From: Glandiceps talaboti
Lineage: Eukaryota > Hemichordata > Enteropneusta > Spengelidae
Reading direction: 5' to 3'
Length of the DNA stretch: 64,000 bases
NCBI RefSeq assembly: GCF_964340395.1
Contig: NC_135557.1
Location: forward strand, 2,498,687 to 2,562,686
Below are positions 1-11,431 of the stretch, in pieces. Every line of letters starts with the position of its first letter. Within the stretch, counting starts at the first letter, position 1. Under the pieces are notes generated by a model. The model made no database searches. It saw only the letters and a list, made by a program, of their open reading frames with translations, and was not told the origin of the DNA. A program made the translations under genes and the position numbers.

Positions 1-465
1 ATAAAGACAATCATACAGGATATGCAAGTATTGAAATGGAAGATTTACCTCAACATTGGACACAACGAAAAATGAAATATTAAATTTATCAACTATCCAT
101 TAAGCTGACATGCCCCTTTATAATTAACATTATATTATCATTCATTATTATACAAGATACAAACCAAAGTTGTAGGCATTCGAACATAAATATGGGATTT
201 GTCTAGTCTTTCTACGTCAGGTTCAGGACTACGAATTATCTATATCACGACTACACCGTACCCGTACTGTCTCCGATGATCATTAACTTTGAGTTAATAA
301 TGTCATTATTTTACCTCACACAGGGTAAATTGTAGCAATAATCAAGATACATTCGTCTCAGAATATGGGTACAAATTGTGTCACCATTGATCAATTTTCA
401 ACTCATGACGACACCCCCATGATTAGAACAACTGAACTGATAAGATTCAGTAGTTCTATAGGCAT
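1..465. other. AT-rich stretch without a recognised gene
   Basis: No convincing exon, RNA gene or repeat was seen. It probably lies in an intron or upstream of Ly6/uPAR gene A, whose 5' exons were not found in the window. Confidence 0.4.
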
Positions 466-695
<230 letters not shown>

Positions 696-1359
696 CAACT
701 TAAAGTCAAAAAACGTTGAACTGAATGCCATGATAATTTGTGGGTCCATTAGCTTGGGTGTCTATTTGGGAAATTATTTAAATCAAATGTTCTTACCACC
801 GGTAGGTGAATTGGGGCAAGAAATGTGATTTTTGGTCTAAAAATTTAAACTCCAAAACTACTGGGCAGACTGGTCTGAAATTAGATGGGAACGTTGTTAT
901 AGGTTTGTAGATTGGTAATTGTTCATGACATGATGTTGACTGACTGGGGTCGAAATGATGATGATGAATTACATGATGATCCCATTAGTGATATGCAAAT
1001 TAGTTATATGCAAATTAGGGCTAAAAAACCAGTCTCAGGGGCAGATAGGAGTGTACAGAAATTATTATCTTATTGATCTCATTAAAACATTAAAACATTT
1101 ATGAGATAAAGTGTGTGTGATTGGCACTGGGATTAATCTCTCCTTGAGGTTGCTTGGAAACAATGTCTACCTAACTTTAACACTGAACTACAGGATGGTT
1201 CAAGGTAAAATGCCTGTCTGTCTGTCTGTCTGTCTGTCGTGTAAATGATGCAAGTGATTTTGATATTGAATTTACGTCTCAAACTACTGAGGATAAAAAT
1301 TGGTTATTGATTAATTCTAGATGTGTTCGTTTGCAAATTGTGAGTGCGTCATACTTACG

Positions 1360-1615
1360 TCATTGGCCTAGCAACCGAGACCACGCCTTAGCAACAGTCA
1401 AATGATATTTGTTTACAATTATAACAGGGATGGGTAGGCAATTAAATGAACATTATTTTGAAATATGTAAATGCCCTTAGCAACAAGACCACACCCATGG
1501 CAACAGGTAAGCAATGAAGTATAATGCCAAAAAAAATCCGCTGACGAAGGGAAGGTAAATGAATAAACATTGCATGTAGATATGCCTAGCAACAATACCA
1601 CACCCATAGCAACAT
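1360..1615 (+). repeat. Three degenerate ~105-bp units rich in AGCAAC motifs
   Basis: The pattern GCC(C)TTAGCAAC, then ACCACACCCAT(G/A)GCAAC, recurs near 1370, 1472 and 1578 with a similar spacer. The units look like old tandem duplicates. The GGCAAC/AGCAAC elements resemble RFX (X-box) half-sites, but no function is shown. Confidence 0.55.
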
Positions 1616-1632
1616 TAAATAATGTTGTTTAT

Positions 1633-1790
1633 TATATACATAGACCCTCATATTCCCAGGGTGTGACGTCAAAGTATAGTAATATGAAATCCATACATGT
1701 CATATTACTATGCTTTGACGTCACAGTATAGTAATATGGTCGGAACTACTATGATCTATTTGTAAACATCATCAACCTGTACAGTTACGA

Positions 1791-1837
<47 letters not shown>

Positions 1838-2011
1838 GTAAATATGGTTTCCTTGCTTTTGCGACGACAGACGACATTCTGAAAACTGAATGAACATGTT
1901 CAGCTGAGCGCCGTAGCCCCATCATTTCATAAAATTAATGCGCGTTCAGCGTAAGTTTTAGTTTAAAAATGTCATTATGATAGAAAAAAATAGTGGGTCT
2001 ATGTATAATAT
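1633..2011. mobile_element. MITE-like element with terminal inverted repeats
   Basis: The left end TATACATAGACCC is matched in inverted orientation by GGGTCTATGTATA at 1994-2006. Inside are a 26-bp inverted repeat (1662-1687 against 1700-1725, one mismatch) carrying TGACGTCA-like cores, and a (GTT)n tract (1790-1836). No transposase frame is present. The size of about 380 bp with terminal repeats suggests a non-autonomous DNA transposon. The target-site duplication is unclear, perhaps TA. Confidence 0.5.
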
Positions 2012-2017
2012 AAATAG

Positions 2018-2147
2018 ATAATCTCCCGGTATTTCTCATTCGTGCTACGTCATCTCGGACTCATGATTCCCGTATGTCCCCTATGCACATGAAGGGAATC
2101 ATTCGTCCTCGATGACGTAGCACGAATGAGAAATACCGGGAGATTAT
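2018..2147. repeat. Long hairpin (perfect 37-bp inverted repeat, 54-bp arms)
   Basis: 2018-2054 is exactly complementary to 2111-2147. Pairing continues inward with four mismatches to about 2071/2094, leaving a loop near 22 nt. It follows the preceding MITE-like element directly and could be a second fold-back element or a hairpin RNA source. Confidence 0.8.
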
Positions 2148-2601
2148 ATATAAATATTTCAGATACAACACCATGAGTGAGTAGGCATGGGAATAAAACT
2201 TCAAAAACTGTATGCAAATAATCATTACACATAATAATTACAGAAAATTAAAGTGTACTGTCAACAGTTGTGCTACAACGCCATTGGCGTTTTTACTTTC
2301 TTTGACTGCAATTTGTTATGGAAAAGAATATTTAATGTTAAAATATTGCTAGTTCGTTATACTGGTTTGCCACTATAATCAAATAATGTTGATATTTATA
2401 CTAAACAACTACAGTTTCTTGAAAATGAACGTTGTAAATCCAAGTGATCCATAAACGATACTGCCATATAGCACAATAGAATAATACAACTAAGTACAGT
2501 TGTAGGTCTACCAATGTATCCCCATATAGTTAAACTTTTTATCGAATAAGAATGTCACACATTATGTCAGTTTCTACAAAGTTTTCCTGTTTTCTATTTA
2601 G

Positions 2602-2643
2602 GTACCAAAACGACTTGTTGTAACACTGACCATTGCAATGACG
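2602..2643 (+). CDS. Gene A penultimate exon (last three LU cysteines)
   Basis: The acceptor TTTCTATTTAG precedes 2602 and the donor GTAAGT starts at 2644. The 42-nt exon is phase 1 at both ends and reads TKTTCCNTDHCND in the continuing frame. Confidence 0.8.
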
Positions 2644-2898
2644 GTAAGTTTTCATCAACTATACATTTTGGTGTGATATTTGTATATTTGTGATATGAAT
2701 CACATTGGATAACAACTTACACTGGGTGCAGCATACATACATACACACATACATACATACATACATACATACATACATACATACATACATACATACATAC
2801 ATACCAATACCACGTAGGTCTTATATTATGCTTTTATTACTTGAAATACGATCAATGTTTGATATTCAATAAACCAATACACCAATTGCACACACACA

Positions 2899-2978
<80 letters not shown>

Positions 2979-3262
2979 TACATACATACATACATACATA
3001 CATACATACATACATACATACATTCCTATGTATCTATCTAAATGTGTTATAGCTTTCGGTAGGATTAAGGCAATGCTGTCAACATTCAACGACATACATG
3101 TAAGTGAAATCTTGCTAGTCATTTAATTAGCTATTCATAATATGGATTGTTTTTTTCTCTGTAGATTCAATGACATATTCTAGTGACGCAACAGCCAATG
3201 TCTTCACATGTTTCGTTGCCATGGTATCTGCTATAAACACATTGATGGCAATGAGTAGTTAG
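2602..3262 (+). CDS. Ly6/uPAR-domain GPI-anchored protein, gene A (3' part, two exons)
   Basis: Two exons give the end of a three-finger (LU) domain followed by a GPI-attachment signal. The first holds the diagnostic end of the domain, TCC-NTD-HCN: a double cysteine, four residues, then Cys-Asn. The second encodes a short polar stretch, SMTYSSDATAN, then a hydrophobic tail rich in V, F, A, I and M ending at TAG, typical of proteins cut and linked to GPI at the outer cell membrane. Exons for the signal peptide and the first seven cysteines are not in the window or were not recognised. The ligand is unknown. Intron phases and the 42-nt exon match gene B at 55-58.6 kb, so the two are probably paralogues. 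Confidence 0.8.
2732..2802. repeat. (ACAT)n microsatellite
   Basis: Near-perfect ACAT repeats inside the gene A intron, abutting the dispersed repeat at 2803. Confidence 0.95.
2803..3023. repeat. Dispersed repeat with (CACG)n/(CA)n/(CATA)n tail, copy 1
   Basis: A stretch of about 85 bp starting ACCAATACCACGTAGG and ending ACCAATACACCAATTGCAC is followed by a long CA/CATA tail. The same body and tail type recur at 35971, so this is a dispersed element that carries or seeds a microsatellite. It lies in the gene A intron. Confidence 0.8.
3165..3262 (+). CDS. Gene A terminal exon (GPI signal)
   Basis: Acceptor TTTTCTCTGTAG precedes 3165. The frame continues from the phase-1 donor at 2644 (G+AT = Asp) to the TAG at 3260-3262. 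The hydrophobic run VFTCFVAMVSAINTLMA fits a GPI-attachment signal. Confidence 0.8.
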
Positions 3263-3350
3263 TTGTATGCGAGTATCGTCCAGTCAGAAGATAAATACTC
3301 AGTATATCCCAGAAACGCCCCAATCATCTTTGAGAATCGTTGCCATAACT

Positions 3351-3370
3351 ACGTACATGTACATGTACGT
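3351..3370. repeat. Perfect 20-bp palindrome
   Basis: ACGTACATGT is followed immediately by its reverse complement, within the predicted 3' untranslated region of gene A. A role is unknown. Confidence 0.8.
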
Positions 3371-3472
3371 CATTTGTAATAGTGCATAGGATAGTAGCTT
3401 CTAAACTCCATAAAAATATAAAATGTACTTTATCTGTAAATTATCCACGAATTGTCTTTTTACGCCCTATCG

Positions 3473-3478
3473 AATAAA
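3473..3478 (+). terminator. Candidate polyadenylation signal of gene A
   Basis: AATAAA 211 nt after the gene A stop codon, followed by T-rich sequence. It is the first canonical signal on the plus strand after the stop. Confidence 0.5.
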
Positions 3479-3544
3479 TTATTTTATAATCATTATTCTA
3501 TGTCTTGTTATTTATACCTTAATTACTAAACTGTGATGGTCTAT

Positions 3545-4660
3545 ATTTGACGATGAGGGCGTTGTTACATTTACATTAGCTTTTCGAAGATTGGAAATAT
3601 TACCTCAAGGGCTATGAATAACCTAAACATTGCCTTACCAGAAGCAAAAAACTCCAAATCTGCCAGGGGGAAAACCTCAAGGAATCCCTTAACCCCAGAG
3701 GTCACTCATGCATTCAACCAACAACCAGATGCACCAACAACCTTTTTACTGTCATAATGATATTAAACTTTTCTTAAATATTTTCACCCTATTCTAATTT
3801 GAGACGATATTGTCTTTTAAAGATGTGAAATGTTTCATTGCCTTAATCTCCAAATCTCCCCTACCAATGATACTACCATTAGATGTGCTGACCTTTACTA
3901 CATGTATATAATGATGCTATTTAACCTTTTTAAGAACATATTTCAACCCTGTATAAGTTCGCATAGTTTCTGATACTTGATGGTGCTGTCTTGTAAAGCA
4001 TGGATTAAGTTATTGCTTGAAAGGGTCTGAATAGCCTAAATATTGGCTTTAAGAGTAAAAGTCCTCCAGGCCTTCTAGAGGGTTGACCCCTCGGACCCCC
4101 ACATGAGGTGGTCATATCCCAGTCTCAAGCGCTTCCCCTCTTACTGTCAAGATGCTATCAAAGTATATTTCAAATGTATTTCAACCCTATGTAGTTGCTT
4201 TTGGTGCTGTCTTGTAAAGCTTGGAAATTATTGTCTGAAAGGGTCTGAATAGTCTCAAAATTGACTTTTCAGAGTGAAAAACCTCCAGGTCTTCTAGGGG
4301 GAGACCCCTAGCCCCCCCCCCCTACATGAGGTGTACACATCTCAGTCTCAAGCTCTTCCCCCTACCTCTTACTGTCAAGATGCTATCAAACTGTATTTCA
4401 AAAATATTTCAACCCTTTGTAGTTGCTTTTAACGTGTTGTGCTGTCTTGTAAAGCTTTGAAATTATTGTCTGAAAGGGGTCTGAATAGTATCAAAATTGA
4501 AGTAAAAAAAACCAGGTCTTCTAGGGGGAGACCCTAGGACCCCCCCCCCCCCCAAGAGATGTGCATATTCTCTTCTCAAGCTTTCCCCTACCTTTCACTG
4601 TCAATATACTATTAAACTCCTTTTGGAATATTTTTACCCTGTGTGGTCAATAATTATAAT
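3545..4660 (+). repeat. Degenerate tandem repeat, about 240 bp per unit, 4-5 units
   Basis: Recurring blocks such as GCTGTCTTGTAAAGC, GGGTCTGAATAG, CTTCTAGGGGGAGACCC and TACTGTCAAGATGCTATC appear in the same order with a period of roughly 205-250 bp. The first unit is most divergent. Poly-C runs near 4310 and 4540 interrupt the units. No coding potential. Confidence 0.75.
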
Positions 4661-4833
4661 AAGTCATTATCAAAAAATACCTGTCATATGAATATTATAT
4701 ATCTGGGCGGTGGGGTCATCATGTTTTAGAATTTTGGTTTTACATATAGGGGGGTCAGTGACTTTTTGTCGGCCCGATTTAAGAATGCCCCCCCCCCCCC
4801 CCCCAGGCTGGAGAAACTGACCGGCCCCTTATA
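4661..4833. other. Spacer with poly-C tract
   Basis: A run of about 16 C lies at 4788-4804. The piece GTGACTTTTTGTCGGCCCG near 4758 resembles the subterminal part of the Harbinger-like element at 50322 (GTGACTTTTTG) and may be a relic of that family. Confidence 0.35.
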
Positions 4834-5966
4834 GGGTCATCTATGATAGAGAAAGGCCTGTAGTTACCAGGGTCATCAATGATAGAGAAAGGCCTGTAGT
4901 TACCAGGGTCATCTATGATAGAGAAAGGCCTGTAGTTACCAGGGTCATCAATGATAGAGAAAAGGCCTGTAGTTACCAGGGTCATCAATGATAGAGAAAG
5001 GCCTGTAGTTACCAGGGTCATCAATGATAGAGAAAGGCCTGTAGTTACCAGGGTCATCAATGATAGAGAAAGGCCTGTAGTTACCAGGGTCATCTAGGAT
5101 AGAGAAAGGCCTGTAGTTACCAGGGTCATCAATGATAGAGAAAGGCCTGTAGTTACCAGGGTCATCAATGATAGAGAAAGGCCTGTAGTTACCAGGGTCA
5201 TCAATGATAGAGAAAGGCCTGTAGTTACCAGGGTCATCTATGATAGAGAAAGGCCTGTAGTTACCAGGGTCATCTATGATAGAGAAAGGCCTGTAGTTAC
5301 CAGGGTCATCAATGATAGAGAAAGGCCTGTAGTTACCAGGGTCATCAATGATAGAGAAAGGCCTGTAGTTACCAGGGTCATCAATGATAGAGAAAGGCCT
5401 GTAGTTACCAGGGTCATCAATGATAGAGAAAGGCCTGTAGTTACCAGGGTCATCAATGATAGAGAAAGGCCTGTAGTTACCAGGGTCATCAATGATAGAG
5501 AAAGGCCTGTAGTTACCAGGGTCATCAATGATAGAGAAAGGCCTGTAGTTACCAGGGTCATCAATGATAGAGAAAGGCCTGTAGTTACCAGGGTCATCAA
5601 TGATAAAGAAAGGCCTGTAGTTACCAGGGTCATCAATGATAGAGAAAGGCCTGTAGTTACCAGGGTCATCTATGATAGAGAAAGGCCTGTAGTTACCAGG
5701 GTCATCAATGATAGAGAAAGGCCTGTAGTTACCAGGGTCATCAATGATAGAGAAAGGCCTGTAGTTACCAGGGTCATCAATGATAGAGAAAGGCCTGTAG
5801 TTACCAGGGTCATCTAGGATAGAGAAAGGCCTGTAGTTACCAGGGTCATCTAGGATAGAGAAAGGCCTGTAGTTACCAGGGTCATCAATGATAGAGAAAG
5901 GCCTGTAGTTACCAGGGTCATCAATGATAGAGAAAGGCCTGTAGTTACCAGGGTCATCTATGATAC
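4834..5966 (-). repeat. 36-bp minisatellite derived from a LINE reverse transcriptase, ~31 copies
   Basis: On the minus strand each unit reads IIDDPGNYRPFS. The DPxNYRPxS signature is the conserved N-terminal reverse-transcriptase block of CR1/L2/jockey-type LINEs. The right edge joins the RT residues expected just before it (IIPVFKNG), so the array grew by tandem copying of 36 bp inside a LINE fragment. Because 36 is divisible by 3, the frame stays open for 353 codons until one extra A near 4960. It is not expected to make a working enzyme. Confidence 0.85.
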
Positions 5967-6009
5967 CGTTTTTGAAAACAGGAATTATTTGTGGATACTG
6001 TAGCTGCAC
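5967..6009 (-). pseudogene. LINE reverse-transcriptase fragment beside the array
   Basis: Reads LQYPQIIPVFKNG, which matches the block leading into the DPxNYRPxS motif of non-LTR reverse transcriptases. Only about 13 residues outside the array are recognisable. Confidence 0.65.
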
Positions 6010-6416
6010 CGTCTAGCTGGGAGATTACCATGGCCGCTATACAGAAACTGGTCTTTTTTATGCAATGTAATGATAAACGAATACATTTCATGATATGTGG
6101 TGGGGTCATAAAACAGAGTTTGTGGTGGAATCAGGGAGAAAATAACTGAAAGAGGCACAAAGACAGACAGAACAAAATATCGGAGTAACTTTGTTTATTG
6201 TACAAGTTATTGAACATGAAATTTTTCAAAGCCTGGCCTTACCTAAACTTTGATACAACATTTCAACACTTATAAATACTGAACAATTTGAAATACAGAA
6301 AATAAGTATGCCATAGATATTACAATATGTTTCAACTTCAATGTAACTGATCTCGAGGTTTTAAGTGCAGACAAACACAATGCAGATAACACACACCCGT
6401 CTCTTACAATGCTAAA
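6010..6416. other. Unique AT-rich spacer, no gene seen
   Basis: No exon-like frame, terminal repeat or RNA gene was recognised between the two arrays. Confidence 0.4.
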
Positions 6417-9400
6417 TCTTTATTTGGTAGCATCATACTACATATACTACTAACTATTACTATATACACATAACAGTCTTGGTAGCAGCATACTACATGT
6501 ACTGCTGACTATTACTATAGACACATAATAGTCTTGGTAGCAGCATACTACATGTACTACTAACTATTACAATAGACACATAATAGTCTTGGTAGCAGCA
6601 TACTACATGTACTACTAACTATTACTATAGACACATAATAGTCTTGGTAGCAGCATACTACATATACTACTGACTATTACTATAGACACATAATAGTCTT
6701 GGTAGCAGCATACTACATGTACTACTAACTATTACTATAGACACATAATAGTCTTGGTAGCAGCATACTACATGTACTACTGACTATTACTATAGACACA
6801 TAACAGTCTTGGTAGCAGCATACTACATATACTACTAACTATTACTATAGACACATAATAGTCTTGGTAGCAGCATACTACATGTACTACTAACTATTAC
6901 AATAGACACATAATAGTCTTGGTAGCAGCATACTACATGTACTACTGACTATTACAATAGACACATAATAGTCTTGGTAGCAGCATACTACATGTACTAC
7001 TAACTATTACTATAGACACATAATAGTCTTGGTAGCAGCATACTACATGTACTACTAACTATTACAATAGACACATAATAGTCTTGGTAGCAGCATACTA
7101 CATGTACTACTAACTATTACTATAGACACATAATAGTCTTGGTAGCAGCATACTACATATACTACTGACTATTACTATAGACACATAATAGTCTTGGTAG
7201 CAGCATACTACATGTACTACTAACTATTACTATATACACATAATAGTCTTAGTAGCATCATACTACATATACTACTGACTATTACAATAGACACATAACA
7301 GTCTTGGTAGCAGCATACTACATGTACTACTGACTATTACTATAGACACATAATAGTCTTGGTAGCAGCATACTACATGTACTACTGACTATTACTATAG
7401 ACACATAACAGTCTTGGTAGCAGCATACTACATATACTACTGACTATTACTATAGACACATAATAGTCTTGGTAGCAGCATACTACATATACTACTGACT
7501 ATTACAATAGACACATAACAGTTGGTAGCAGCATACTACATGTTCTACTGACTATTACTATAGACACATAATAGTCTTGGTAGCAGCATACTACATGTAC
7601 TACTGACTATTACTATAGACACATAACAGTCTTGGTAGCAGCATACTACATGTACTACTGACTATTACTATAGACACATAATAGTCTTGGTAGCAGCATA
7701 CTACATGTACTACTGACTATTACTATAGACACATAACAGTCTTGGTAGCAGCATACTACATATACTACTGACTATTACTATAGACACATAATAGTCTTGG
7801 TAGCATACTACATATACTACTGACTATTACTATAGACACATAACGGTCTTGGTAGCAGCATACTATATGTACTACTGACTATTACAATAGACACATAATA
7901 GTCTTGGTAGCAGCATACTACATATACTACTGACTATTACAATAGACACATAACAGTCTTGGTAGCAGCATACTACATGTACTACTGACTATTACTATAG
8001 ACACATAATAGTCTTGGTAGCAGCATACTACATATACTACTGACTATTACTATAGACACATAATAGTCTTAGTAGCAGCATACTACATATACTACTGACT
8101 ATTACTATAGACACATAATAGTCTTGGTAGCAGCATACTACATGTACTACTGACTATTACTATAGACACATAACAGTCTTGGTAGCAGCATACTACATAT
8201 ACTACTGACTATTACTATATACACATAATAGTCTTGGTAGCAGCATACTACATGTACTGCTGACTATTACTATAGACACATAATAGTCTTGGTAGCAGCA
8301 TACTACATGTACTACTGACTATTACTATAGACACATAACGATCTTGGTAGCAGCATACTATATGTACTACTGACTATTACTATAGACACATAATAGTCTT
8401 GGTAGCAGCATACTACATGTACTACTGACTATTACTATAGACACATAACAGTCTTGGTAGCAGCATACTACATGTACTACTGACTATTACTATAGACACA
8501 TAATAGTCTTGGTAGCAGCATACTACATATACTACTGACTATTACTACAGACACATAATAGTCTTGGTAGCAGCATACTACATGTACTGCTGACTATTAC
8601 TATAGACACATAATAGTCTTGGTAGCAGCATACTACATATACTACTAAATATTACTATAGACACATAATAGTCTTGGTAGCAGCATACTACATGTACTGC
8701 TGACTATTACAATAGACACATAATAGTCTTGGTAGCAGCATACTACATATACTACTGACTATTACTATAGACACATAATAGTCTTGGTAGCAGCATACTA
8801 CATATACTACTGACTATTACAATAGACACATAATAGTCTTGGTAGCAGCATACTACATGTACTACTGACTATTACTATAGACACATAATAGTCTTGGTAG
8901 CAGCATACTACATATACTACTGACTATTACTATAGACACATAATAGTCTTGGTAGCAGCATACTACATATACTACTGACTATTACTATAGACACATAATA
9001 GTCTTGGTAGCAGCATACTACATGTACATCTGACTATTACTATAGACACATAATAGTCTTGGTAGCAGCATACTACATATACTACTGACTATTACTATAG
9101 ACACATAATAGTCTTGGTAGCAGCATACTACATGTACTACTGACTATTAAAATAGACACATAATAGTCTTGGTAGCAGCATACTACATATACTACTGACT
9201 ATTAAAATAGACACATAATAGTCTTGGTAGCAGCATACTACATGTACTACTGACTATTACTATAGACACATAATAGTCTTGGTAGCAGCATACTACATGT
9301 ACTACTGACTATTAAAATAGACACATAATAGTCTTGGTAGCAGCATACTACATGTACTACTGACTATTACTATAGACACATAATAGTCTTGGTAGCAGCA

Positions 9401-10541
9401 TACTACATATACTACTGACTATTAAAATAGACACATAATAGTCTTGGTAGCAGCATACTGCATGTACTACTAACTATTACTATAGACACATAATAGTCTT
9501 GGTAGCAGCATACTACATGTACTACTAACTATTACTATAGACACATAATAGTCTTGGTAGCAGCATACTACATATACTACTGACTATTACTATAGACACA
9601 TAATAGTCTTGGTAGCAGCATACTACATATACTACTGACTATTACAATAGACACATAATAGTCTTGGTAGCAGCATACTACATATACTACTGACTATTAC
9701 TATAGACACATAATAGTCTTGGTAGCAGCATACTACATATACTACTGACTATTACTATAGACACATAATAGTCTTGGTAGCAGCATACTACATATACTAC
9801 TGACTATTACTATAGACACATAATAGTCTTAGTAGCAGCATACTACATGTACTACTAACTATTACTATAGACACATAATAGTCTTGGTAGCAGCATACTA
9901 CATGTACTACTGACTATTACTATAGACACATAATAGTCTTGGTAGCAGCATACTACACGTACTACTGACTATTACTATAGACACATAACAGTCTTGGTAG
10001 CAGCATACTACATGTACTGCTGACTATTACTATAGACACATAATAGTCTTGGTAGCAGCATACTACACGTACTACTGACTATTACTATAGACACATAATA
10101 GTCTTGGTAGCAGCATACTACATGTACTACTAACTATTACTATATACACATAATAGTCTTGGTAGCAGCATACTACATGTACTACTGACTATTACTATAG
10201 ACACATAACGGTCTTGGTAGCAGCATACTATATGTACTACTGACTATTACTATAGACACATAATAGTCTTGGTAGCAGCATACTATATATACTACTGACT
10301 ATTACTATAGACACATAATAGTCTTGGTAGCAGCATACTACATGTACTGCTGACTATTACTATAGACACATAATAGTCTTGGTAGCAGCATACTACATGT
10401 ACTGCTGACTATTACTATAGACACATAATAGTCTTGGTAGCAGCATACTACATATACTACTGACTATTACTATAGACACATAATAGTCTTGGTAGCAGCA
10501 TACTACATATACTACTGACTATTACTATAGACACATAATAG
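6417..10541. repeat. 55-bp minisatellite, ~75 copies
   Basis: The period is exactly 55 bp, with GTCTTGGTAGCAGCATACTA and GACTATTACTATAGACACAT as its halves. Variants are mostly single substitutions (TGTACT/TATACT, CTGAC/CTAAC, TATAG/AATAG). Two units carry small deletions, near 7522 (2 bp) and 7804 (3 bp). Stop codons occur in every frame. No spacer sequence lies between units. Confidence 0.95.
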
Positions 10542-11030
10542 AAAATAGAATGAACTGTTATTGAATTTTGACAAGAACATCGTGTCTATCTAAACTTTGT
10601 TTATGAACTGTGTAGAAATTTAACTACCACCAATCCATTGTGTATTGACTTTAATCAGAGTTTTCAGCTTACACACTCCTACTTCCAAAGTTATAGCTGG
10701 TTTATAAACAGGATAGTACCGTACGGTTGTGTCCCGGGGGTTGTGTGTTCTGTTGCAAACCTTGTCTATACCTCGCGGTGGGCGATCACAGAAACAAGTG
10801 TTATTTTACCCCTTTCATATACAATTGGCTAAAACACGTCAATATCATCGATATTATGGACATTTTATTGTATTTTGATAGAAACATTCTGATACATATC
10901 TCGGGAAACTAGTGCCTGTGGTTGGGGCTATACTTCAGAATCTGCAATCTACTTAGTAAACAAGGACTAGCCGGCCACTCGGTATTTCTTGTACCATGTC
11001 TATTTTAGAGCGGGAAAGATATATATGTAT
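10542..11030. other. Spacer with a fragment of a dispersed repeat
   Basis: No gene is supported. 10779-10823 (GCGATCACAGAAACAAG to CCCCTTTCATATA) closely matches 37479-37522, so both are copies of one dispersed sequence. Confidence 0.5.
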
Positions 11031-11170
11031 GACGTGATGGACTCGATACTACCAGGTGTATGATGTCACGGATTCGATACTACCAGGTGTATGATGTCAT
11101 GGATTCGATACTACCAGGTGTATGATGTCACGGATTTGATACTACCAGGTGTATGATGTCACGGATTCGA
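11031..11170. repeat. 31-bp tandem repeat, ~4.5 copies
   Basis: Units contain TGATGTCACGGATTCG followed by ATACTACCAGGTGTA, with a period of 31 bp (for example 11061 to 11092). Confidence 0.9.
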
Positions 11171-11431
11171 CTCCTACGACACCCAACGTCTACTAATCAT
11201 CCGAAAACCACCATCGTTCAGAGAATGCCTGTGTGTGTGTGTTTGCTGAACTGATGTACGTCTTACACTAATCAATGCCTTCGTTACCATTGTTATACAC
11301 TGTGTTAAGTATATTTATTGAGAACTTGTTCAAAGTTTTATGATAACACAATGGGTGTAGAAACCAGAGCATTTGAAATGGTGGAATTTATTGTTCATGG
11401 TTTCAAGAATCAATCGGACTGAAAAAACACC
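11171..11431. other. Short unique spacer before the 24-bp array
   Basis: No feature recognised apart from a brief (GT)n near 11231. Confidence 0.4.

Noticed and set aside
6417-10541. CRISPR-like appearance of the regular arrays
   Set aside because: Units are contiguous with no unique spacers, and the window is eukaryotic.
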